Below, piece after piece: positions 17,850 through 24,846 of a stretch of 64,000 bases of DNA. The translations under genes were made by a program, and so were the position numbers. The stretch is from contig DLCH01000006.1 of NCBI GenBank assembly GCA_002480525.1, forward strand, positions 62,001 through 126,000. Reading direction: 5' to 3'. This DNA comes from Gammaproteobacteria bacterium UBA7803. GTDB lineage: Bacteria > Pseudomonadota > Gammaproteobacteria > Pseudomonadales > Azotimanducaceae. Under the pieces are notes generated by a model, which saw only the letters and a list, made by a program, of their open reading frames with translations, was not told the origin of the DNA and did no database searches. Numbering within the stretch: position 1 is the stretch's first letter; every line of letters starts with the position of its first letter.

Positions 17850-20800
17850 TCGAAGCCATCATCCGGGCCTCGGTAGCCAACCGTTTCCTGGTGCTCATGC
17901 TGGCGGGTCTGCTCGCCGGCTGGGGCATACTGTCGATGATGCGCACGCCGCTGGATGCGATTCCGGATCTATCCGACGTGCAGGTGATCGTCAAGACCAC
18001 CTACCCCGGTCAGGCCCCCCAGGTGGTCGAAGACCAGGTCACCTACCCGTTGACCACCGCGATGCTGGCCGTACCAGGCGCCGTCACGGTGCGCGGCTAC
18101 TCGTTCTTCAACGATTCCTTCGTATACGTGATATTCGAAGACGGAACGGATCTCTATTGGGCTCGTTCCCGCGTGCTGGAGTACCTGAGCCAGGTGGCTC
18201 CAACCCTCCCCGACGGGGCGCGACCAGCCCTGGGCCCGGACGCGACCGGAGTCGGCTGGGTCTATCAGTACGCGCTGGTCGATCGGACAGGTCAGCGGGA
18301 TCTCGGTGAGCTACGCTCCCTGCAGGACTGGTTTCTCAAGTACGAGTTGCAGACCGTAGAAGGCGTCTCCGAGATCGCCGCCATCGGCGGTATGGTGCGT
18401 CAATACCAGGTCATCGTCGACCCTGACAGGCTGAGGGCGTACGACATTCCTCTCGTTCAAGTGCGCAATGCCATTCAGCGCGGCAACCAGGAAACGGGTG
18501 GCCGGGTGATCGAGATGGCCGAGGCCGAGTACATGATCCGGGCCACGGGCTATGTCGACGAACTGGAAGATCTCGAGAACATTCCGCTCAAGACCACCGA
18601 CGAAGGCGTGCCCGTGCTGATCAAGGACGTGGCCCGTGTGCGATTCGGCCCGGATCTGCGCCGCGGCATCGGTGAGCTGAACGGTCAAGGTGAAGCGGTC
18701 GGCGGCGTTGTCATCATGCGCTTCGGCGGCAACGCCATGGCGACGATCGAACGGGTCAAAGCCCGCCTCGAGGAACTGGAAAAGAGTCTGCCGGAGGGCG
18801 TGGAGATCGTCGAAACGTACGACCGATCGGCACTGATCGAACGCGCAGTCGACACGCTGAACGAAAAGCTGATCGAAGAGTTCGTCGTCGTGGCGCTGGT
18901 GTGTGTGGTTTTTCTGTTTCACCTGCGCTCCTCGCTGGTCGTGGTACTGAGTCTTCCGCTCGGAATTCTCGCGGCGTTCATCGTGATGAACCTGCAAGGC
19001 ATCAATGCCAACATCATGTCACTTGGCGGTATCGCCATAGCCATAGGCGCCATGGTAGACGCCACCATCGTGATGATCGAAAACTTTCACAAGCACCTCG
19101 AAAAGGAAGGGCACGACATCGATCCGACCACTCGATGGCGCGCCGTAGCCGACGCCGCCAGTGAGGTGGGGCCTGCGCTGTTCTTTTCATTGCTGATCAT
19201 CGCGCTCAGCTTCGTGCCGATATTCGCTCTGGAGGCACAGGAGGGACGGCTGTTCAAACCGCTCGCGTTCACCAAGACTTATGCCATGGCGGCGGCGGCC
19301 GGCATCTCGATCACGCTCGTACCCGTGCTCATGGGGTATCTCATCCGCGGGAAGGTCATTCCCGAAGAGCGCAACCCGATCAACCGCGCTCTGATTGCCG
19401 GATATCGACCCGTGCTCGATCTGGCCTTGCGCCACCCGACCCTCACTATACTGGCGACCCTCCTCGTGCTTGCGAGCACCTGGGTACCCTATTCCCGGCT
19501 TGGCAGCGAGTTCATGCCGCAGCTCGATGAGGGAGACCTCCTGTACATGCCAAGCGCCTTTCCCGCCGCATCCAGCGGCAAGATGGCACAGATTCTCGGC
19601 CAGACCAATCGGCTGATCATGTCCGTGCCGGAAGTGGAAACGGCCTACGCCAAAGCCGGCCGAGCGGACTCTGCGACCGATCCCGCCCCGCTGACGATGG
19701 TCGAGACCACTATCCGCCTGAAACCCCGCTCAGAATGGCGGGACGGCATGACCATGGACAAGCTGCGAGCCGAACTCGACTCGCTCGTTCAGGTACCAAG
19801 CCTTACCAACACGTGGATCATGCCGATCAAGAACCGAATCGACATGCTCGCCACCGGCATCAAGACGCCGGTAGGGATCAAGGTCGCGGGACCGGACCTC
19901 GAAGTGATCGCTGCGCTCGGCGAGGAGATCGAGCGTGTGATCGGAAATCTCCCTGGCACGGCCTCCGTGTACTCCGAGCGCGTGACTGGAGGACGCTACG
20001 TCACGGCGGACGTCGACCGAAAGGCCGCCGCTCGGTTCGGCCTGAACATCGCAGACGTCCACGAGATCGTCCGCTCTGCGATCGGCGGCATGAACGTCGG
20101 GGAGAGCGTGGAGGGTCTGGAGCGCTACCCAATAAACGTTCGGTATCCACGAGACCTGCGTGAATCCTTGACCGACCTGCGCAACCTCACGGTCATTACG
20201 CCGGGAGGCGAAGAAATCCCTCTGTCGGCCGTGGCAACGCTGCGTGTCGAAAGCGGACCCGGGGTCATCCGGACCGAAAACGCTCGCCTGAACGGCTGGA
20301 TCTACGTCGACGTGTCCAGCGAAGACATCGGTGGATACGTCTCTGCGGCACAACGCGAGGTAGCCGAGAAAGTAGACCTGCCTCCAGGCTATTCCCTCAG
20401 CTGGTCCGGCCAATACGAGTACATGCAACGCGCTGCCGCGAAGTTGCGCGTGGTGGTGCCGGCTGCCATCGGCATCATCGTTCTGCTGCTGTTCATGAAC
20501 TTCCGCAATCTCGTCTCGGTACTGATCATCATGGGCACGTTGCCACTGTCACTGGTTGGCGGTTACTGGCTGCTGTACCTGCTCGGCTACAACCAATCCG
20601 TTGCGGTGGGTGCGGGATTCATCGCGCTTGCCGGCGTGGCCGTCGAGATCGGCGTGCTCATGATCGTCTATCTCGACGAAGCCATCTCCAAGATGAGGAC
20701 GCGGCTGTCGGAAGGGGCTGCTAAGCCCGACCCGGATGACCTGCGGCAGGCGGTCACCGAGGGCGCGTTGCTCCGGGTGCGGCCGATTCTGATGACCGTG

Positions 20801-20968
20801 TCCGTGATCATCGCCGGTCTGTTGCCGATCATGCTCGGCAGCGGCACGGGTTCGGAAGTCATGCGGCGCATCGCCGCGCCGATGGTCGGCGGAATGATCA
20901 GCGTCACCGTTCTGACACTGCTGGTGGTTCCTGTGATCTATTACCTGTGGAAGCGCAGCACCATCTGA
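17846..20968 (+). CDS. cusA: CusA-type Cu(I)/Ag(I) RND efflux pump
   Basis: Inner-membrane proton-driven RND transporter of 1040 residues, the normal family size, with 12 predicted membrane segments in two halves. The TM4 relay segment AIGAMVDATIVMIEN (about residue 400) follows the Cu/Ag HME-RND pattern (AIG...DA...IEN) rather than the divalent CzcA pattern. The periplasmic cleft region keeps the CusA block NRIDMLATGIKTPVGIKV and several Met residues. GTG start overlaps the cusB stop. Whole operon lies behind MerR-type promoter C. Confidence 0.93.
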   Translation: MIEAIIRASVANRFLVLMLAGLLAGWGILSMMRTPLDAIPDLSDVQVIVKTTYPGQAPQVVEDQVTYPLTTAMLAVPGAVTVRGYSFFNDSFVYVIFEDGTDLYWARSRVLEYLSQVAPTLPDGARPALGPDATGVGWVYQYALVDRTGQRDLGELRSLQDWFLKYELQTVEGVSEIAAIGGMVRQYQVIVDPDRLRAYDIPLVQVRNAIQRGNQETGGRVIEMAEAEYMIRATGYVDELEDLENIPLKTTDEGVPVLIKDVARVRFGPDLRRGIGELNGQGEAVGGVVIMRFGGNAMATIERVKARLEELEKSLPEGVEIVETYDRSALIERAVDTLNEKLIEEFVVVALVCVVFLFHLRSSLVVVLSLPLGILAAFIVMNLQGINANIMSLGGIAIAIGAMVDATIVMIENFHKHLEKEGHDIDPTTRWRAVADAASEVGPALFFSLLIIALSFVPIFALEAQEGRLFKPLAFTKTYAMAAAAGISITLVPVLMGYLIRGKVIPEERNPINRALIAGYRPVLDLALRHPTLTILATLLVLASTWVPYSRLGSEFMPQLDEGDLLYMPSAFPAASSGKMAQILGQTNRLIMSVPEVETAYAKAGRADSATDPAPLTMVETTIRLKPRSEWRDGMTMDKLRAELDSLVQVPSLTNTWIMPIKNRIDMLATGIKTPVGIKVAGPDLEVIAALGEEIERVIGNLPGTASVYSERVTGGRYVTADVDRKAAARFGLNIADVHEIVRSAIGGMNVGESVEGLERYPINVRYPRDLRESLTDLRNLTVITPGGEEIPLSAVATLRVESGPGVIRTENARLNGWIYVDVSSEDIGGYVSAAQREVAEKVDLPPGYSLSWSGQYEYMQRAAAKLRVVVPAAIGIIVLLLFMNFRNLVSVLIIMGTLPLSLVGGYWLLYLLGYNQSVAVGAGFIALAGVAVEIGVLMIVYLDEAISKMRTRLSEGAAKPDPDDLRQAVTEGALLRVRPILMTVSVIIAGLLPIMLGSGTGSEVMRRIAAPMVGGMISVTVLTLLVVPVIYYLWKRSTI

Positions 20969-21117
20969 ATCGGCACCCCGGCGGTCGGGGGCACTCGGCT
21001 CGACCGGTCCGGTCAGAAAGCGTCCGAGACAGACCACCGTCTGAGAATTTTCCATGCCCGAGAAATGCATACGCCAGGGAGCAACTTGGTTGTGTGCGGC
21101 CGGTTGTCCACTCGAGA

Positions 21118-21528
21118 TCAGCTCTCTCTGGAGCCGCCGGTTCCAGAGGTTTCGGCCCGAACATCGCGCTGCCATGGCCAGCGTCCATCGATCTCGACTT
21201 GCGGGGCAAGGCTGAGGAACGTACGAATCAGTACGATCATCCCCAGCACGGAGACGTTCCGTAGCGTGGGCTCGACGGCCACCGTCCGGATGATGTCGCC
21301 CGCCACCAGAAACTCGAGCCCGAGAACAATCGCGCCGCCGAGTTCTTGACGCAGCTCGCGATAAGGCAGCCGCAGGCGCGATGTCGGCGCCAACAGCACA
21401 CGAGTGATCCCGGTGATCGAACCGATGGTGATTACAGCCACGCCGAATGATTCGAAACCGAATCCAATGACCTCGATGGTTTCCCGCCAGCCCCATCCGC
21501 CAGGCGCGTCCACAGGAGCGAAGTTCAA
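21118..21528 (-). CDS. DUF1622 family membrane protein
   Basis: 136-residue membrane protein with three hydrophobic segments (ETIEVIGFGFESFGVAVITI, LGLEFLVAGDIIRTV, VSVLGMIVLIRTFLS) and the conserved RLRLPYRELRQELGGAIVLG core of DUF1622. Function unknown. It begins at TTG 21528, overlapping the TGA (21525-21527) of the preceding frame, so it is the last gene of the Met-rich operon running 22716 to 21118. A C-terminal hydrophilic tail is Arg/Ser/Gly-rich. Confidence 0.8.
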   Translation of the reverse strand: MNFAPVDAPGGWGWRETIEVIGFGFESFGVAVITIGSITGITRVLLAPTSRLRLPYRELRQELGGAIVLGLEFLVAGDIIRTVAVEPTLRNVSVLGMIVLIRTFLSLAPQVEIDGRWPWQRDVRAETSGTGGSRES

Positions 21529-21764
21529 TGATGGCCATCGCTAGCTGCTGGCGCGGGCGCCATGTCAACGAGCTGTTGCCGCTGTTCGTCGGTCAGCACC
21601 GCGGCCGCCGCACCAACGGACCGAATGAACGCCAGCCGCCGATCGGCCCGCAAGCGCTCGATTTCCCGCACGAGCTTTTCGATGTCGCGGATGTCCAGTT
21701 GATCCGCGCCGGTCAGAGACCAAAGCCGCTCAAATTCGCGCGTGACGAACCCGTAGCCGGGCGA
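21525..21764 (-). pseudogene. Displaced C-terminal coding segment, probably frameshifted from the upstream gene
   Basis: A frame open from just after a TGA at 21765-21767 down to the stop at 21525. It has no plausible start codon at its beginning, yet reads like real protein: an FERLWSLTG segment, an acidic/basic helix (DIEKLVREIERLRADRRL) and VLTDEQRQQL, reminiscent of periplasmic Spy/CpxP or metal-sensor helices. The upstream helical protein ends abruptly in another frame just inside this segment. A single indel near 21745-21765 would join them. Confidence 0.45.
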
Positions 21765-22297
21765 TCACTGGGGACAGGCGACCGCAGCCCCAGATTCTCC
21801 TGGAACCAGCGCATCGCTGCCTCGCGTGGCACTGCCGCCTGCGACAGAGCGTCGAGAGCTACCAGACCGGCCTCGAGCTGCTGGGCGCCCTGATGAAGGC
21901 GGAGGGCCGCTTTGCGCATGGCAAACTGGTCGTCGGACGACGTTGCTGCGTTCATCTCGGCAATGCCCGCCGACATCTCCTGCGCCCCCGCGAGCATCAA
22001 ACGCTCGGCCCGGTCCCGGATACGCGCGCGTCCGACCGGAGTGGCACCCTCGGCATCGAGCATCTGGGAAAACAGCGGCGTCGGCTGGGCACCACGCATT
22101 CCTCCGCGCCGATCAGCTGCAAGCTCCTCGCTCGATGCGCCGTCGGCAGACCCTTCGGAAGGTCCCGTGGGGTCGGCACCACCGTGGTGACTCGCGTGCC
22201 CGCCCTCAGCTTGGGAAGGCTGGCCGCGCACATCGGGCGCGGCCAGAAACAGGTAGAGAAAGAAAACCCACGACCAGACGACGACGTCGCGCCTCAC
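21713..22297 (-). CDS. Periplasmic helical His-rich protein of a copper-type cluster (possibly truncated)
   Basis: GTG 22297 gives a short basic start, one hydrophobic segment (VVVWSWVFFLYLFLAAPDV) and a His/Gly stretch (GGHASHHGG). A predicted helical domain follows (RAERLMLAGAQEMSAGIAEM... and LRLHQGAQQLEAGLVALDAL), ending near MRWFQENLGL. Similar helical proteins occur in Cu-resistance clusters next to Met-rich proteins. The C-terminus looks abnormal: low-complexity residues and a stop where the neighbouring frame becomes protein-like. The frame is open upstream to 22390, so the start is uncertain. Function unknown; metal binding is inferred from context. Confidence 0.6.
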   Translation of the reverse strand: MRRDVVVWSWVFFLYLFLAAPDVRGQPSQAEGGHASHHGGADPTGPSEGSADGASSEELAADRRGGMRGAQPTPLFSQMLDAEGATPVGRARIRDRAERLMLAGAQEMSAGIAEMNAATSSDDQFAMRKAALRLHQGAQQLEAGLVALDALSQAAVPREAAMRWFQENLGLRSPVPSDRPATGSSRANLSGFGL

Positions 22298-22416
22298 GCT
22301 CTGTTGTCCACGATCTCGGTCTCTCCCTTCGAGAGCCGCACTCGCGGAGGCCCACGGGTGCGGCGACCCGCGCCGGTCGACCACGAGCATATCACCGGCT
22401 CACACGCGAGGGATAC

Positions 22417-22716
22417 TCACCCTCCCCGCATCTTCCGGTGATCGTGGGTTTTGCGGGCTTCACGCTTCTGAGCGTCCATCTGCTTCATCATCTGACCCAT
22501 GTTCTGGTGCATCTCGCGCATTGCCGCCATCATCTGATCCATGTGCGCTTCGAGTAACCGGGCGCGCTCCTCCGGATCCTCGGTCGCCCGGATCTGCGCC
22601 ATGGACTCCTGCATCTTCTGCATATGTGAGTCGTGATCCATCTGCTCGGCGGCGAAGGCTGCGCCAGCGGTCAGCAAGAGCACGCCGGCGAGCACTGCGG
22701 GCCTGAACGTCTTCAT
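22417..22716 (-). CDS. Met/His-rich periplasmic metal-binding protein
   Basis: 99-residue protein with a clean signal peptide (cut after AAFA) and a mature chain with about fifteen Met residues and several His (MDHDSHMQKMQESM, HMDQMMAAMREMHQNMGQMM). The spacing suits amphipathic helices with a Met face, like Cu(I)/Ag(I)-binding periplasmic proteins. It is the first gene behind MerR-type promoter D, with a leader of about 87 nt and AGGAG near the start. No standard gene name is claimed. Confidence 0.82.
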   Translation of the reverse strand: MKTFRPAVLAGVLLLTAGAAFAAEQMDHDSHMQKMQESMAQIRATEDPEERARLLEAHMDQMMAAMREMHQNMGQMMKQMDAQKREARKTHDHRKMRGG

Positions 22717-22809
22717 CTCAAAGTCTCCTGAATCGGGCTATCGGATTGCGAGGGCCGGCACACTCCAACACCCCAATGGCGAAGGCGAATACCTGCCGAG
22801 CCGATTCGA

Positions 22810-22841
22810 AGGCTACGACCTGTATGCCGCATACAGGTCAA
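22810..22841 (-). promoter_or_regulatory. MerR-type promoter/operator D (Met-rich operon)
   Basis: On the minus strand: TTGACC at 22841-22836, 20-bp spacer, TAGCCT at 22815-22810. The spacer holds the most symmetric dyad of the set: ACCTGTATGC then GCATACAGGT flanking a single central base. The -10 is identical to that of operator C. Confidence 0.82.
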
Positions 22842-22919
22842 TGGTGATCGCACCCTCCTCTGGGAGTCTGATCTAATGCCGGCTGGATGTTCGCGAGCCC
22901 CGTACTGGCGGTCTAGGAT

Positions 22920-23290
22920 CTAGCAGACCTCGATAACCTGCGGGATTGAGGTAGCCGTGAAGCCCCGTTGTGCGCCCTGGCGTGCGGCGGAACATCCGCC
23001 AAGCCGGTCGACAGTAGTAATGGCACTGGCGTTTGACGAACGACCTGCCCACGCCCGGGGGTCGTCGCTGGTTCGACGACCGCGACGCTGCACCCGCGCC
23101 CCTTGCGACCGAGGCAGCCCCGCGCCGAGGCGCTGCTCCGCGGCAACCTCGAGCATCGCCGGACTGGCATCAGCCGCAATGAGATCATTGACACCAGCCC
23201 GCGCAAAGCGCTTCCAGAACCGACCCGTACCGCACGGCATGTCCCCAAATCACCATACTTCAGCCGGTTATGGATTGTCGGGGCCAGGGA
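22920..23290 (-). pseudogene. Remnant of a SAM-dependent methyltransferase
   Basis: The minus strand reads MPCGTGRFWKRFARAGVNDL followed by IAADASPAMLEVAAEQRLGAG (about 23240-23120), matching SAM-binding motif I and motif II of class I methyltransferases. The expected remainder of the domain is absent: downstream the frame becomes Arg-rich and non-protein-like, and preceding codons (DQSLAPTIHNRLKYGD) lie in another frame. I read this as a decayed fragment. Confidence 0.45.
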
Positions 23291-23376
23291 TTGGTCAGGG
23301 TCGTCCTGGAGCCAGCGCGATCGTGAGTAAAACCGCCAGCAGCCTCAGCGCGGCAATCAGCCCACTCACGATGGGC

Positions 23377-23577
23377 TCACGTCCTTTCATGCCGGACATT
23401 GATGGGATGGCCGCCTGCCGGCCCCCGCAGCGGCTGAAGCAACATCTGATCGAGGCGAAGATCGCGGCGGGTGCGAAACAGTTCGATACCGATGATCATG
23501 GCTTCGTGACCGTCTCGAGGTCGATCGCGGTAGGTGCCAAGCAGTCGGTCCCACCAGGGCAGATTGAAGCCGAAGTT
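23377..23577 (-). pseudogene. C-terminal fragment of a sterol desaturase/fatty-acid hydroxylase
   Basis: Reads NFGFNLPWWDRLLGTYRDRP, then GHEAMIIGIELFRT...LRLDQMLLQPL and a stop at 23377. This is the conserved tail of the fatty-acid-hydroxylase superfamily, in which NFG...WDR.FGTY follows the last His box. All His boxes and membrane segments are missing upstream, where the sequence changes abruptly into a plus-strand fragment. Certainly not a functional gene. Confidence 0.65.
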
Positions 23578-23731
23578 GCTGTTCGTGCCCCTGCGCTATG
23601 CCGGGGAGAGCAGCGAATTCTCGGCAGAGCTTCCGATCACCGCCTCAGGCGATTACGAGGTGGTGGTCACCGCCACCCAGCCCCGGACCGGAAACAGCGG
23701 TACGGCCCTGGGCGCGCTTCGGGCTCGATAG
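23578..23731 (+). pseudogene. C-terminal fragment of an unidentified beta-rich protein
   Basis: The plus frame LLFVPLRYAGESSEFSAELP then ITASGDYEVVVTATQPRTGN ends at TAG 23731. The alternating pattern and GDYEVVVTATQP look like the last strands of an immunoglobulin-like or regulatory beta domain of an exported protein. No start or signal sequence exists, and the fragment joins directly onto the sterol-desaturase tail on the other strand. Confidence 0.4.
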
Positions 23732-23760
23732 CGGTCGTCCAACGCCAAAGGTATCGATCC

Positions 23761-24504
23761 ATGAGTCTGTGGACGGTTCTCCTGCTCTCGCTTCTTCCAG
23801 GCCTCGGCAACTTCGCCGGCGGGATGCTGGCAGAATTCGGCAAGACGTCCGGTCGCCTGCTGAACTGAGCGCTGCACGCCGCTTCGGGCATCGTCATTGC
23901 CATCGTCGCCGTAGAACTCATCCCGGAGGCGCTGGACACCCTCGCCGGCTGGTGGATCGCGGCCGCTTTCGGCGCGGGAGGCGTGGCCTACATTCTGGTC
24001 GAGGCTGGCGTCGAGAAGCTGCAATCGGGCAGCGGGGACGACCGGACCAGCATGTGGATGATCTACGTCGCCGTCGCCGTCGATCTGACGTCGGACGGAT
24101 TGATGCTCGGCTCCGGCGCGGCCGTCTCCACGGAGCTCGCGATCGTGCTTGCAGCCGGGCAGGTCCTGGCGGACCTGCCGGAAGGTTATGCGTCGCTCGC
24201 CAACTTCCGCGACAAAGGCCTGTCGCGCGGCCGGCGCATCCTGCTCTCCGCGTCCTTCATCCTGTTCTGCACGGGTGCGGCGCTTCTGTCCTACCTGCTG
24301 CTGCGGGAGGCGGGCGATGCGCCGAAGATGGCGGCGCTCACTTTCGTCGCCGGTCTGCTGACCGTCGCTGCGGTCGAGGACATGCTGGAAGAGGCGCACG
24401 ACGCCAGGCGCGACACCCCAAGCTCGGTTCTCGCTTTCATCGGCGGGTTCGTGCTCTTCACTCTGGTTTCCGTCGGCCTGGAGACCGTTGTCGGCGGGTC
24501 CTAG
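23761..24504 (+). pseudogene. ZIP-family metal transporter with premature stop
   Basis: ATG 23761 opens a frame with MSLWTVLLLSLLPGLGNFAG that hits TGA at 23866-23868 (codon 36) and continues in the same frame for about 210 codons to TAG 24502-24504. After the stop it reads ALHAASGIVIAIVAVELIPEAL, then VAVDLTSDGLMLGSG and GQVLADLPEGYASLAN, the conserved ZIP transmembrane motifs. Homologues as I recall have Trp at the stop position, so TGG to TGA is the simplest explanation. ZIP proteins import Zn or Fe. Without readthrough or internal restart the gene is dead. Confidence 0.8.
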
Positions 24505-24770
24505 TGTACCCCGCCGCCGGTTTTTGCAAGCCGGAGGGCCTCGCGCCAGGCCACTCTCGGTGCAAGTCCTACGTCAGAGATCCTCAGATGATCACCATGC
24601 TCGTCCGGTCCGCCCTGCTTCCCGCCTACTTCATCGGCGGCAACGCCCTCGGCATCTCGCGCACTCGGACGCCCAGGTCGGCAGCCTACTGCTGGCCTTG
24701 CTCCTGCTCCTCACGCTGATCAGGGGCCGGACCTGCGTGTGCCGATTCGACGGCCAATCATGGCCTTATT
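24505..24770 (+). other. Intergenic stretch with membrane-protein debris
   Basis: No intact gene. Two short protein-like pieces in different frames (LVRSALLPAYFIGGNALGI and QVGSLLLALLLLLTLIRG) suggest the decayed end of a small membrane protein, but I cannot assign a family. Confidence 0.35.
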
Positions 24771-24788
24771 GCAAATGCTTCTCATTTC
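24771..24788 (+). promoter_or_regulatory. Possible Fur-type operator ahead of the TonB receptor
   Basis: GCAAATGCTTCTCATTTC is an imperfect inverted repeat (GCAAATG / CATTTC) similar to the GCAAATGATAATCATTTGC class of Fur boxes. It lies in an A/T-rich patch 59 bp before the receptor start. Iron repression would suit a FecA-like receptor. Confidence 0.45.
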
Positions 24789-24846
24789 ATAATACGATTC
24801 CCGACCACATGGAGCGCTTTCGGCGCCCCCCTCACCTGGAGCGAGC

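Noticed and set aside
23866..23868. TGA in the ZIP gene as a selenocysteine codon
   Set aside because: Trp, not Cys, is expected there and no downstream hairpin of the bacterial SECIS kind was evident; a nonsense mutation is simpler.
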